A stretch of 64,000 nucleotides of DNA, taken from assembly GCF_000550805.1 (NCBI RefSeq), contig NZ_CP004353.1, positions 1,054,001 through 1,118,000 of the forward strand, in the 5' to 3' direction. The position numbers and the translations under genes were made by a program. The notes under the pieces are model-generated. The model searched no databases. It saw only the letters and a program-made list of their open reading frames with translations, and was not told the origin of the DNA. The stretch is from Corynebacterium vitaeruminis DSM 20294 (lineage in GTDB: Bacteria; Actinomycetota; Actinomycetes; Mycobacteriales; Mycobacteriaceae). Of the stretch, positions 29,534-38,534 are shown piece by piece. Numbering within the stretch: position 1 is the first letter of the stretch; every line of letters starts with the position of its first letter.

Positions 29534-30124
29534 GTGGCTGAAGAGAAACCGAAGATTTTCGAAGATGGCCGCGACATGTTCTACTCCGTCGCGGTGATTG
29601 TCATAGTGATGGTGGCGCTGGTCGCCTTTACGGGCATGTGCAGCTTCGACAGGGGGACGCCGGAGAACGCCCCCGTCAACAAGGTCGATGAGAAGACCTT
29701 CCTAGAGATCGAGGCCCAGGGCGAGTCATTCCCCGTCCGCCTGCCCGCCGTGCCCGACGGCTGGACGGCCAACTCCGCCCGCCGCTCCGCGATCGCCGGT
29801 GAGAACGCCCCGACGGTGGGTTGGGTGATCGGGAACGACGGCTACCTGCAGCTCTCGCAGACGGCCGTGCCGCTGGACCAGGCCATCGAGGGCTTCGACG
29901 GGAACGTGCGCCAGCTCGACCACACCTACGACCTCGCCGGGAAGCAGGTGTCCGTGTACACCTCCTCGGAGAAGGACGTGCGCGACATCCGCGCCGTCGA
30001 CCTAGGCGACGTGCGCCTGCTCGTGACCGGGGCCGCCACCGACGACGACTTCAACGCGCTGCTCACGGCGACGATGTCGGCCACCCCGCTCCCGAGCTCG
30101 GTGACCAGCGCGCCGACGACCTAG
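29534..30124 (+). CDS. DUF4245 family membrane protein
   Basis: 196 aa. A short acidic N-terminus is followed by one membrane span (about residues 16-35, [20 protein letters not shown]) and an exported domain ([33 protein letters not shown]). The GTG start lies about seven bases after a -10-like GATACT, so the mRNA may be leaderless. Same position as Rv1100 next to glpX. Function unknown. Confidence 0.83.
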   Translation: MAEEKPKIFEDGRDMFYSVAVIVIVMVALVAFTGMCSFDRGTPENAPVNKVDEKTFLEIEAQGESFPVRLPAVPDGWTANSARRSAIAGENAPTVGWVIGNDGYLQLSQTAVPLDQAIEGFDGNVRQLDHTYDLAGKQVSVYTSSEKDVRDIRAVDLGDVRLLVTGAATDDDFNALLTATMSATPLPSSVTSAPTT

Positions 30125-30369
30125 TCCTCGGCCTCCCCGAGGGCCTTTTCGATCCTTTGACGGGCGCCCGCCAGATGCTCCTCGCAGCGCTTGGCGAGCG
30201 CCTCTCCGCGTTCCCAGTACTTCAGCGACTCGTCCAGAGGCATCTGCCCGAGCTCGAGGATGCGGACGATCTCGATGAGCTCGTCGCGGGCCTGCTCGTA
30301 GCTCATGCCCTCCACCGGGGTGAAGGCGTTCTCGCCGGTTCCTGCGCCGATGACGTCGGGGTTGTTCAT
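30121..30369 (-). CDS. xseB: Exodeoxyribonuclease VII small subunit
   Basis: 82 aa. The core [36 protein letters not shown] is the XseB coiled-coil signature. It binds XseA to form ExoVII, which degrades single-stranded DNA. It lies 19 bases downstream of xseA and overlaps the convergent DUF4245 gene by four bases. Confidence 0.93.
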   Translation of the reverse strand: MNNPDVIGAGTGENAFTPVEGMSYEQARDELIEIVRILELGQMPLDESLKYWERGEALAKRCEEHLAGARQRIEKALGEAED

Positions 30370-30388
30370 GTGGTGTCCTTTAACTTTC

Positions 30389-31630
30389 TTAGTCGGCCGA
30401 TTTCGTCTGCATCGCGGCCGCGACGATGGAGCCGTTGGCCACGCGGATGCGCAGCTGGCTGCCGGGTGGTGATTGCTCGATGTCCATGACCACCTGGGGC
30501 GGGGTGCCGTCGCGGGGGACCACCTGCACCACCGCGTAGCCGCGGGCGAGCGTTGCCGACGGCCCCAGGGTGGAGACCTGGTTGCGCAGCGCGGCGATGG
30601 CGTTGGACTCCGTGTCTAGGAGGTAGGTGATCTCGCGCCGCATGAGCTTCACGCCTCGCTCGATCTCCTGGGCCTTGTTCTCGATCGTCGCAAACGGATC
30701 TGCGAGGACGGGGCGCGAGCGCATGGTGGCCAGCCCCTGCAGCTCGCGGGCCAGCCACCCGCGCAGGGCGGCGGCGCTGCGCATTCTGAGCTCCTGGACG
30801 AGCGCGCGCTCGGCGGCGACGTCGGGGACCACCTTCTTGGCGGCGTCGGTGGGCGTGGCCGCGCGCAGGTCCGCGGTGTTGTCCAGGATCGGGGTATCCG
30901 GCTCGTGGCCGATCGCGCTGACCACCGGCGTGCGGGCGGCGGCCACCGCCCGCTGGAGCGCCTCCTCGGAGAAGGGGAGCAGGTCCTCGACCGAACCGCC
31001 GCCCCGGGCGATGATGATCACGTCCACCTCGGGGTTCGCGTCGAGCTCCTCGAGCGCCGCGATGATCTCGGGGACCGCGCGAGCACCCTGAACGGCGGTG
31101 TTACGGACCGTGAACCTGACCTCGGGCCAGCGCGCCGCGGCCACGGAGAGGACGTCGCGCTCGGCGGCGGAGCCGCGGCCGGTGATGAGCCCGATGTTGT
31201 TGGGAAGGAAGGGGAGCTTCTTCTTCCGGGCGGGGTCGAACAGGCCCTCGGCGGCGAGCTGCTTGCGCAGGCGCTCGATGCGGGCGAGCAGCTCGCCCAC
31301 GCCGACGGAGCGGATCTCCGTGACCCACAGCGAGAAGGAGCCGCGCCCGGCGTAGAAGGCGGGCTTGCCGTAGACCACGACGCGGTCGCCGTCCGCAAGC
31401 GGGGTGGGCAGGGAACGGATGAGCGAGGTGTCGCAGGTGACCGAGACGCTGGCCTCGACCTCCGGGTCGCGCAGGGTGATGTAGCTCAGCTTCCACGAGG
31501 GCTTCATGTTGACCTGCGTGATCTGTCCCTCGACCCAGACGTGGCCGAGCCGCTCGATCCACGCCTTGACCTTGGCGTTGACCTCCCGGACCGGCCAGGC
31601 ATTATCGGGCGTTGACGCAGTTGCAGCCAC
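30389..31630 (-). CDS. xseA: Exodeoxyribonuclease VII large subunit
   Basis: 413 aa. The N-terminal OB fold has [26 protein letters not shown]; the catalytic domain has [35 protein letters not shown] and [13 protein letters not shown]. It cleaves single-stranded DNA in both directions with XseB. Divergent from ispH. Confidence 0.95.
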   Translation of the reverse strand: MAATASTPDNAWPVREVNAKVKAWIERLGHVWVEGQITQVNMKPSWKLSYITLRDPEVEASVSVTCDTSLIRSLPTPLADGDRVVVYGKPAFYAGRGSFSLWVTEIRSVGVGELLARIERLRKQLAAEGLFDPARKKKLPFLPNNIGLITGRGSAAERDVLSVAAARWPEVRFTVRNTAVQGARAVPEIIAALEELDANPEVDVIIIARGGGSVEDLLPFSEEALQRAVAAARTPVVSAIGHEPDTPILDNTADLRAATPTDAAKKVVPDVAAERALVQELRMRSAAALRGWLARELQGLATMRSRPVLADPFATIENKAQEIERGVKLMRREITYLLDTESNAIAALRNQVSTLGPSATLARGYAVVQVVPRDGTPPQVVMDIEQSPPGSQLRIRVANGSIVAAAMQTKSAD

Positions 31631-31747
31631 CGATTCTCCTCATTCCCGTCGCCGCCACGCGCGGCGACCTTGTGCCATTATCGCCCAACCTTAGGCCGAC
31701 CGAGGCGATTGCGTCGCCCCCAATGAAAGTAGTTTAAGCTGGTGTCC

Positions 31748-32710
31748 ATGACCGAACCCGCTCGAAATGACAAGAAAGTGCTGCTCGCGGCCCCCCGCGG
31801 CTACTGCGCGGGCGTCGACCGCGCGGTGGAAACCGTGGAGAAGGCGCTGGAAAAGTACGGCACGCCCGTCTACGTGCGCAAGGAGATCGTCCACAACCGC
31901 TACGTGGTGGACACCCTCGCCAAGCGCGGAGCGATCTTCGTGAACGAGACCGACGAGGTCCCCGAGGGGGCGCACCTCGTGTTCTCCGCCCACGGCGTGA
32001 GCCCGGCGGTCCACGAGGAGGCCCGCGCGCTCAGCCTGCAGACGCTCGACGCCACCTGCCCGCTGGTGACCAAGGTGCACAACGAGGTCAAGCGCTTCGC
32101 GCGCGACGGCTACCACATCCTGCTGGTCGGCCACGAGGGGCACGAGGAGGTCGAGGGCACCGCTGGCGAGGCGCCCGAGGTGACCCACCTGGTCGACGGC
32201 GTCGAGTCCGTCGCCAAGCTCCCGGAATTCCTGCACGACGAGAAGCTCGTGTGGCTGTCGCAGACCACCCTGTCGGTCGACGAGACCATGGTGATCGTCA
32301 AGGAGCTGCACGCCCGCTTCGCTAATCTGCAGGACCCGCCCAGCGACGACATCTGCTACGCCACCCAGAACCGCCAGGTGGCGGTCAAGGCCGTGGCCCA
32401 GCAGGCGCAGCTGGTCATCGTGGTGGGGTCCCAGAACTCATCCAACTCCAAGCGGCTGGTAGAGGTCGCGCTCCAGGCGGGCGCGGCGCACTCCTACCTG
32501 GTCGACTACGCGAACCAGATCGACCCCGCGTGGCTGGAGGGCGTGGACACCGTCGGCGTCACCTCGGGCGCATCGGTGCCGGAGATCCTCGTGCGCGAGG
32601 TCATTGAGTTCCTCGCGGACCACGGTTTCACGGACGTCGAAGAGGTGCTCACCGCGGCGGAGAAGATCACCTTCGCCCTGCCGCGCGACCTGCGCCCGGC
32701 CAGGACCTAG
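31748..32710 (+). CDS. ispH: 4-hydroxy-3-methylbut-2-enyl diphosphate reductase
   Basis: 320 aa. The three Fe-S cysteines are in [26 protein letters not shown] and [25 protein letters not shown] is the substrate-binding loop. IspH is the last enzyme of the MEP pathway, making IPP and DMAPP. ATG 31748 is preferred to GTG 31742. Its end overlaps the convergent DUF6542 gene by four bases. Confidence 0.95.
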   Translation: MTEPARNDKKVLLAAPRGYCAGVDRAVETVEKALEKYGTPVYVRKEIVHNRYVVDTLAKRGAIFVNETDEVPEGAHLVFSAHGVSPAVHEEARALSLQTLDATCPLVTKVHNEVKRFARDGYHILLVGHEGHEEVEGTAGEAPEVTHLVDGVESVAKLPEFLHDEKLVWLSQTTLSVDETMVIVKELHARFANLQDPPSDDICYATQNRQVAVKAVAQQAQLVIVVGSQNSSNSKRLVEVALQAGAAHSYLVDYANQIDPAWLEGVDTVGVTSGASVPEILVREVIEFLADHGFTDVEEVLTAAEKITFALPRDLRPART

Positions 32711-33414
32711 GAGTCCTGCTTGTAGAGGTCGTCGCCCAGCGAGCGACGGGCGCGCTGGCGGGCCGCCTCCCTGGCGGCCTTTCGCTCGCTGTTCTCCTTG
32801 CGGCGCCTGAGCAGCTCTTCCACCGTGACCTGCGAGTTGTCCGTGGAGGTGGCGTGCGTGCGCCGCGTGCGCTGGGTCTGGGTGCGCGCCTTGCGCACGG
32901 TAGAGTAGTTGAGCTTTTCCGCCTCGACCTCCTTGCGGCGGCGGGTCTGCGCCACCTTGGAGGAGGTGCGGTTGGAGCGCTTGAGCAGGGTGATCCGGAG
33001 GAAGGCGATGAGCGCTGCCGCGGCGGTGGCGATGGCCAGCACGGGGAAGTGAAGCGTGATGGGGTAGATCGCCGTGATGATCTGGGTCTTGCTCAGCGGC
33101 GCGCCGTCGGGCGTCGCGTTAGCCACGAGGAACCAGCTCGTGATGATGACGAAGATCCCGAAGAAGATCGGGATGCTCGCGATGGTGAGGAACAGCCCCC
33201 TCGGCTCGGTGAGCAGCGCGATGACCAGCACCGCGATGACGAACAGGGCCAAGAATGGGATGCCCAAAAGGCCGTTGTGCAAAGTGACGAACAGCCCGAT
33301 GGTCAGCGCGGCGCACAAGATGATGAGCGACGCCCATACCGAGATGCCGAAGAAGCGCGGCGTTGTCTGCGGCGCCGGCTGCGTCCTGCGCCTTTGTTCC
33401 GAATGGTTGGTCAC
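32707..33414 (-). CDS. DUF6542-like multi-span membrane protein
   Basis: 235 aa from GTG 33414, with TAACAT ten bases upstream and no Shine-Dalgarno, so possibly leaderless. It has about four membrane spans between residues ~25 and 135, then a highly charged cytoplasmic tail ([10 protein letters not shown]...[22 protein letters not shown]). Its place beside ispH and ychF is that of Rv1111c. Function unknown. Confidence 0.72.
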   Translation of the reverse strand: MTNHSEQRRRTQPAPQTTPRFFGISVWASLIILCAALTIGLFVTLHNGLLGIPFLALFVIAVLVIALLTEPRGLFLTIASIPIFFGIFVIITSWFLVANATPDGAPLSKTQIITAIYPITLHFPVLAIATAAAALIAFLRITLLKRSNRTSSKVAQTRRRKEVEAEKLNYSTVRKARTQTQRTRRTHATSTDNSQVTVEELLRRRKENSERKAAREAARQRARRSLGDDLYKQDS

Positions 33415-33481
33415 AATTCGCCATGTTACCGATTCGTGATGGCCGACATACAATTTGGCTTACGTGTCGGAGAGAAAACAC

Positions 33482-34867
33482 CTATCGCCGCAATAGTGAA
33501 AGGGACTTCCGCGCCCACCCGCGGGCCCGCTCGCGCCACGGTGTGGAAGGCGTGGAAGGCGTGGAAGGCTTCGGCGCCTCGGGTGATTCCTCCTCGGTAG
33601 GCTCAGGGGCAACGGACTCGCGCAGCTTGCGGCCCGCCTCCTCACCGTACTGGCCGGACAGCGATCCGGCGACGGTGGCGAACTCGATCTCGCTCGCCGT
33701 CTTTTCTCCCGCGCGCAGCGCGGTCATGTCGTCGAGGTAGCGCAGGAACACCGCGATCATCGCCGCGGTGGGCACTGCGAGGAACGCGCCGACGATGCCG
33801 AACAGGCTGCCGCCCACGGTCACCGTGACCAGCACGATGACCGGGTGCAGGTTCATCGCCCGCGACTGCAGGAGCGGGGAGAGGATGTTGCCCTCCAGCT
33901 GCTGCACGGCGATGACGATGGCCAGCACGATGACGGCCTTGGTCAGCCCGAGCGACACGAGCGCCACGACGACCGCCAGCGTGCCCGCCACGAACGCGCC
34001 GACGATCGGGATGAACCCGCCGAGGAAGGTGAGCACGGCTAGGGCCAAGGCCATGGGTACGCCGAGGATGATGAGGCCCAAGCCGATGAAGACGGCGTCG
34101 ACAAGCGAAACGATGGCCTGGGCGCGAACGAAGCCGCCGAGGGTGATCCAGGATCTGGTCAAAAGCTCCGTGAGGTGCCAGCCCGCCTTTTGTCCCGCAA
34201 ACCGGCGCAGCCACGGGAGGAAGCGCTCGCCGTCCTTGAGGAAGAAGAAGGTGAGCACGATGACCACGCCGAGCGTGACCAGCACCGAGGTGGCGATGCC
34301 GATGCCCGAGAAGATCTCTCCCGCGATGCTGCCTGCCTGGTTTTGCAGCCAGCCCACTGCGTCGTTGATGCGCTCGTTCATCTTGTCGTCGTCGAGCTTG
34401 AACGGCGGCCCCTGCAGCCACAGCTGGAAGCGCTGGACGGCCTCGATGCTTTGGTAATAGAGGGCTTGGGACTGCCGCCCGACGATGGGGGTGATGAGCC
34501 AGATGATCGCCCCGAACACGCCGAAGGAACCGATGATGGCGAGGAAGGTGGCCAGCGAGGCGGGCATTCCCCTGTCGCGCATCCACCGCACCGGCGGGTA
34601 AAGCACGGAGCAGACGATCAGCGCCAGCGCCACGGGGAGCACGCCGCGCCACAGCTGCTTGAGGATGAACCACAGGACGTAGCCCGCGGCGGCGATGATG
34701 AGCAGGCGAAGGCACCACTGCGCGAGCGTCTTCACGCCGGAGGCGATGACGACGGAGCGGTCGATCACGGCGCGGGGGCCGTGCGGCTCCATCTCCTGAA
34801 AGACCGCCGAGGCGCCCCCGCGGCGCTTCTTCCGCTGGGGTGAGGGGGATTGCCTGCTCGATGTCAC
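33482..34867 (-). CDS. AI-2E family transporter
   Basis: 461 aa. About eight spans with family features YPPVRWMRDRGMPASLA, VLTFFFLKDGERFLPWLR, FLGGFIPIVGAFVAGTLAV and the C-terminal PTAAMIAVFLRYLDD. Members export autoinducer-2 or act as Na+/H+ antiporters; substrate not assignable. GTG 34867 is the first reasonable start. Near the C-terminus three tandem copies of a 9-bp unit encode (Ser-Thr-Pro)3. Confidence 0.83.
   Translation of the reverse strand: MTSSRQSPSPQRKKRRGGASAVFQEMEPHGPRAVIDRSVVIASGVKTLAQWCLRLLIIAAAGYVLWFILKQLWRGVLPVALALIVCSVLYPPVRWMRDRGMPASLATFLAIIGSFGVFGAIIWLITPIVGRQSQALYYQSIEAVQRFQLWLQGPPFKLDDDKMNERINDAVGWLQNQAGSIAGEIFSGIGIATSVLVTLGVVIVLTFFFLKDGERFLPWLRRFAGQKAGWHLTELLTRSWITLGGFVRAQAIVSLVDAVFIGLGLIILGVPMALALAVLTFLGGFIPIVGAFVAGTLAVVVALVSLGLTKAVIVLAIVIAVQQLEGNILSPLLQSRAMNLHPVIVLVTVTVGGSLFGIVGAFLAVPTAAMIAVFLRYLDDMTALRAGEKTASEIEFATVAGSLSGQYGEEAGRKLRESVAPEPTEEESPEAPKPSTPSTPSTPWRERARGWARKSLSLLRR
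33543..33569. repeat. Tandem 9-bp repeat (TGGAAGGCG x3)
   Basis: Three consecutive copies (last base differs) in the AI-2E transporter gene, encoding repeated Ser-Thr-Pro in the cytoplasmic tail. Being in multiples of nine it changes length without frameshift. Confidence 0.75.
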
Positions 34868-34986
34868 AGAAACAATTGTGCCCCATCTGCTTGGCGGGGA
34901 GGGTATCGAAATGACAAAAATGCTCAGGCAGTTGCTTTTCGACGCCAAGGCAGCGCCAGCGGGGATGATTGCTACTATAAGTTCCC

Positions 34987-36072
34987 GTGAGCCTTACTCT
35001 TGGAATCGTCGGCCTGCCCAACGTGGGCAAGTCCACTCTTTTTAATGCCCTGACCCGAAACGACGTGCTGGCAGCGAACTACCCGTTCGCCACCATCGAG
35101 CCCAACGTGGGTCTCGTCGAGCTGCCCGATCGCCGGCTGAACCGCCTGGCCGAGATCTTCGACTCCGAGCGCATCCTTCCCGCCACCGTCTCCTTCGTGG
35201 ACATCGCGGGCATCGTCAAGGGCGCCTCCGAGGGCGAGGGCATGGGCAACGCCTTCCTCGCCAACATCCGCGAGGCCGACGCCATCTGCCAGGTCGTCCG
35301 CGCCTTCGCCGACGACAACGTCATCCACGTCGACGGCAAGGTGGACCCGATCCACGACATCTCGGTGATCAACACCGAGCTCATTCTGGCTGACCTGCAG
35401 ACCATCGAGAAGGCCCTTCCCCGCCTGGAGAAGGAGGCCCGCAAGAACAAGGAGCTGGCCGCTAGCGTCGAGGCCACGAAAAAGGCCCAGGAGATCCTCG
35501 AGGACGACCGCACTCTCTTTAGCGCCTCCAAGAACGGCGAGATCGACCTGGCGCTCGTCCGCGACCTCCACCTCATGACCGCGAAGCCCTTCCTCTACGT
35601 CTTCAACTCCGACGAGGAGGTGCTCCTCGACGAGGACCGCAAGGCCGAGCTCTCGGCGCTCGTGGCGCCGGCCGACTGCGTCTTCCTCGACGCCAAGACC
35701 GAGACCGAGCTGCTCGAGCTCGACGAGGACGAGGCGCTCGAGCTGCTGGAGTCCGTCGGCCAGACCGAGCCGGGACTCGCGACCCTCGCCAAGGCGGGCT
35801 TCCACACCCTCGGCCTGCAGACCTACCTAACCGCAGGCCCCAAGGAGGCCCGCGCGTGGACCATCAAGCAGGGCTGGCACGCCCCGCAGGCCGCGGGCGT
35901 CATCCACACCGACTTCGAGAAGAAGTTCATCAAGGCGGAGATCATCTCCTTCGACGACCTCGACGCAGCCGGCTCCGTCGCCGAGGCCCGCGCGCACGGC
36001 AAGATGCGCATGGAGGGCAAGGACTACGTCATGCAGGACGGCGACGTCTGCGACTTCAAGATCGGCGGCTAA
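34987..36072 (+). CDS. ychF: YchF/OLA1 family ribosome-binding ATPase
   Basis: 361 aa. G1 motif GLPNVGKSTLFNAL, VSFVDIAGIVKGASEGEGMG (G3) and FNSDEEV in place of NKxD, the change that makes YchF ATP- rather than GTP-specific. The C-terminal TGS domain ends DGDVCDFKIGG. GTG start follows TATAAG by five bases, so the mRNA is probably leaderless. It overlaps the convergent methyltransferase gene by 17 bases. Confidence 0.95.
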   Translation: MSLTLGIVGLPNVGKSTLFNALTRNDVLAANYPFATIEPNVGLVELPDRRLNRLAEIFDSERILPATVSFVDIAGIVKGASEGEGMGNAFLANIREADAICQVVRAFADDNVIHVDGKVDPIHDISVINTELILADLQTIEKALPRLEKEARKNKELAASVEATKKAQEILEDDRTLFSASKNGEIDLALVRDLHLMTAKPFLYVFNSDEEVLLDEDRKAELSALVAPADCVFLDAKTETELLELDEDEALELLESVGQTEPGLATLAKAGFHTLGLQTYLTAGPKEARAWTIKQGWHAPQAAGVIHTDFEKKFIKAEIISFDDLDAAGSVAEARAHGKMRMEGKDYVMQDGDVCDFKIGG

Positions 36073-36763
36073 CAAACAGGTACTGCAGCGTCGGCTCGTG
36101 GCCGGGGGCCGCGCCCGTGGCCCGGTCGAGCTCGTAGACCTTCGTGAGCGGGATGACCTCCAGATCCCGGAACCCGGCGGAGGTCACCAACCGGGCGACC
36201 TTCGCGATGCTGAAGCCCTCGGCCAGCGGCAGCCTCTCGCGGATGTCGGCGCGGTAGTGTTCCCTGAACCCGGGGGTGGGGTTCGCGTCGATTCCGCGCG
36301 GGAACCATGGGGCGTCGATAAGCAACAGCTGCCCATGCGGGCGCAACAACTCGTGCCACCTGCGCAGGGCGCGCGCGGGGTCGGTGAGTGTCCAGAGGAC
36401 GTACCTGCTGGCCACGAGGTCGAAGCCTGAGGAGACGGCGGGATCGACGGCGTCGCCGCGGTGAAACTCGATGCCGGGGGAGTGCTCGCGGGCGATCTCG
36501 AGCATCTGCTCGGACAGGTCGATGCCTGTGACCGCGGCGCCGAGGTCGTCGAGGACCCGGCTCAAGAAGCCCGAGCCACAGCCGACGTCGAGGGCGCGGG
36601 GGCCGCTGACGTGGGGCCGCAGCAGCTCCCGCCAGAGGACGTGATCCTCCTCGGCGCGCCCGGGCCGGCGCTGGCCGCGATCGTAGGCGCGGGCGCGGGA
36701 ATCCCAATAGTCGTTGATCGTGGCCTGGGCGGGGGTGAGCTGTCTGAGGTCTGTGTCGGTCAT
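36056..36763 (-). CDS. Class I SAM-dependent methyltransferase
   Basis: 235 aa. SAM-binding motif I is ALDVGCGSGFLSRVLDDLGA; acidic motif II follows in VTGIDLSEQMLEIAREH, and post-motif LVASRYVLWTLTDPARALRR. It resembles UbiE/COQ5-type small-molecule methyltransferases. Substrate unknown. The gene ends inside the last codons of ychF, on the opposite strand. Confidence 0.8.
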   Translation of the reverse strand: MTDTDLRQLTPAQATINDYWDSRARAYDRGQRRPGRAEEDHVLWRELLRPHVSGPRALDVGCGSGFLSRVLDDLGAAVTGIDLSEQMLEIAREHSPGIEFHRGDAVDPAVSSGFDLVASRYVLWTLTDPARALRRWHELLRPHGQLLLIDAPWFPRGIDANPTPGFREHYRADIRERLPLAEGFSIAKVARLVTSAGFRDLEVIPLTKVYELDRATGAAPGHEPTLQYLFVSRRS

Positions 36764-36860
36764 CGTTCTTGGGCGCAGGGAAAAGGGGACAGGGATATCC
36801 TAGCTGCAAGTCCGTTGCGTAGAGTCACAAAACAAAATCGGTCCACACCCTTGTTTTTCC

Positions 36861-36876
36861 ATACCCCCATGGGTAT
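36861..36876. promoter_or_regulatory. CsoR/CstR-type operator candidate
   Basis: ATACCC-CCAT-GGGTAT, 36 bases upstream of the SQR-like start. AT-flanked C/G tracts in dyad symmetry are typical of CsoR-family sites, including persulfide sensors that control sulfide oxidation genes. No CsoR-family gene lies in the window. Confidence 0.55.
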
Positions 36877-36911
36877 ATCTGGTGGTAATAGACAAGGAGA
36901 GGAGCACGAAA

Positions 36912-38366
36912 ATGTCAGATATTGTCATTCTCGGTGCAGGCGTGTCGGGCCATACAGCTGCGTTACACCTGAGCAGACTGCTTCCGCCCGGGCACACGGT
37001 CACCGTGGTTTCCCCCAACTCGGATTGGAACTGGATCCCCAGCAACATCTGGGTCGGCGTGGGGAAGATGCCCGTGAAGAAGGTCGTATTCCCGCTCCAG
37101 CCGGTGTACGACAAGATCGGCGTCCGCTTCAAGCAGGCGCGCGCCACCGCCCTCTTCCCCGAGGGCGACGCCGAGGATCCCCGCGGCACGGTGGACATCG
37201 AATACACCCTGCCGGGGAAGGAGGGCGAGGTCGAGCGCGTCCGCTACGACTACCTCATCAACGCCACCGGCCCCCAGCTGCGTTTCGGGATGACCGAGGG
37301 ACTGGGCCCCGACGGGCACTCGCTGTCGGTGTGCACCGCCGAGCACGCGGTCGAGACGGCGGCGAAGCTGCGGGAGATCATCTCCGAGCTGCGCGCGGGG
37401 CAGAAGAAGACGCTGGTCGTGGGCATGGGGCACGGCACCTGCACCTGCGAGGGCGCGGCCTTCGAGTACGTGTTCAACGTCGAGCACGAGCTGCGCGAGG
37501 CGGGCGTGCGCGACAATGCGCGCGTCGTCTTCCTCACCAACGAGGCCGCCCTCGGCGACTTCGGCGTGGGCGGGATGGTGTTCCGCCAGGAGGGTTACGA
37601 GACCACCTCGAAGCAGTGGACCGAGTCGCTCTTCCGCGAGCGCGGCGTCGAGCCCATCCTCGGCGCGCACGTGGAGAAGGTGGAGGAGGGCAGGGTCTTC
37701 TTCGAACAGCTCGACGGCAGCCGCCACCAGCTCGACTTCGACTTCGCCATGCTGCTGCCGCCGTTCGGCGGGCAGCCGATCGCCGCCTACGACCGCGAGG
37801 GCAAGGAGATCACCTCCGAGCTGTTCGCGCCGAGCGGGTTCATGAAGGTCGACGCCGACTACACGCCCAAGCCCTACGAGGAGTGGAAGGCGAGCGACTG
37901 GCCGAGAACCTGCCAGTCCGCCGCGTACGACAACATTTGGGCCGTCGGCATCGCCTTCGCGCCGCCGCACCAGATCTCGCAGCCGCGCAAGTCCCCGAAC
38001 GGCACGGTGATCACCCCGTCGCCGCCGCGAACCGGCCAGCCCTCGGGTGAGATGGGCAAGGCCGCCGCCTTGTCTATCGTGGATCGCATCAAGCACGGCG
38101 ACGCCGCCAAGCCGCACGAGGCCTCCATGGCCAAGCTGGCCGCGGCGTGCGTGGCCTCCGCCGGCGCGGGCCTACGCTCGGGCACTGCCGCCTCCATGGT
38201 GATGATGCCGATCGTGCCGGACAAGGAGAAGTACCCCACCGGCCGCGACCTGCGCTACACGCGCGGCGAGATCGGACTGGGCGGGCACTGGACCAAGCTC
38301 ATGCTGCACTACATGTTCATCCACAAGGCCAAGGCCCGGCCTGGCTGGCAGTTCATCCCGGAGTAG
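36912..38366 (+). CDS. Sulfide:quinone oxidoreductase-like FAD/NAD(P) oxidoreductase
   Basis: 484 aa. N-terminal FAD-binding loop MSDIVILGAGVSGHTAALHL. Cysteines are at VCTAEHA and in GHGTCTCEGAAFEYV, the region where SQRs carry redox cysteines. The C-terminal ~60 residues (GLGGHWTKLMLHYMFIHKAKARPGW) could be amphipathic membrane-contacting helices. SQRs oxidise sulfide to polysulfide or persulfide and pass electrons to quinone. ATG 36912 has AGGAGAGG upstream. The operator candidate and SQR features agree, but assay is needed to separate it from other NDH-2-like enzymes. Confidence 0.75.
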   Translation: MSDIVILGAGVSGHTAALHLSRLLPPGHTVTVVSPNSDWNWIPSNIWVGVGKMPVKKVVFPLQPVYDKIGVRFKQARATALFPEGDAEDPRGTVDIEYTLPGKEGEVERVRYDYLINATGPQLRFGMTEGLGPDGHSLSVCTAEHAVETAAKLREIISELRAGQKKTLVVGMGHGTCTCEGAAFEYVFNVEHELREAGVRDNARVVFLTNEAALGDFGVGGMVFRQEGYETTSKQWTESLFRERGVEPILGAHVEKVEEGRVFFEQLDGSRHQLDFDFAMLLPPFGGQPIAAYDREGKEITSELFAPSGFMKVDADYTPKPYEEWKASDWPRTCQSAAYDNIWAVGIAFAPPHQISQPRKSPNGTVITPSPPRTGQPSGEMGKAAALSIVDRIKHGDAAKPHEASMAKLAAACVASAGAGLRSGTAASMVMMPIVPDKEKYPTGRDLRYTRGEIGLGGHWTKLMLHYMFIHKAKARPGWQFIPE

Positions 38367-38375
38367 GAGACCGCA

Positions 38376-38531
38376 ATGAGTACGCAGAAGGAAAGCTTCT
38401 TCCTCGACCTGTCCCAGGCCCCGCTGCCAACCGAGCGCACGCTGCGGCTGCGCAAGAGCCTTCCGTATCAGTTCCTGAGGTTTGCCATCAGCAACCTGAA
38501 GCTGGCCTACCTCACCCTGTTTAAGAAGTGA
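38376..38531 (+). CDS. Small protein downstream of the SQR-like gene (51 aa)
   Basis: ATG 38376, 9 bases after the SQR-like stop with GTAGGAGA in between as ribosome binding site. The product MSTQKESFFLDLSQAPLPTE... is basic at its C-terminus (FAISNLKLAYLTLFKK), with a possible amphipathic helix. I do not recognise it. Tight spacing suggests co-translation and a role with the oxidoreductase. Confidence 0.6.
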   Translation: MSTQKESFFLDLSQAPLPTERTLRLRKSLPYQFLRFAISNLKLAYLTLFKK

Positions 38532-38534
38532 GGG

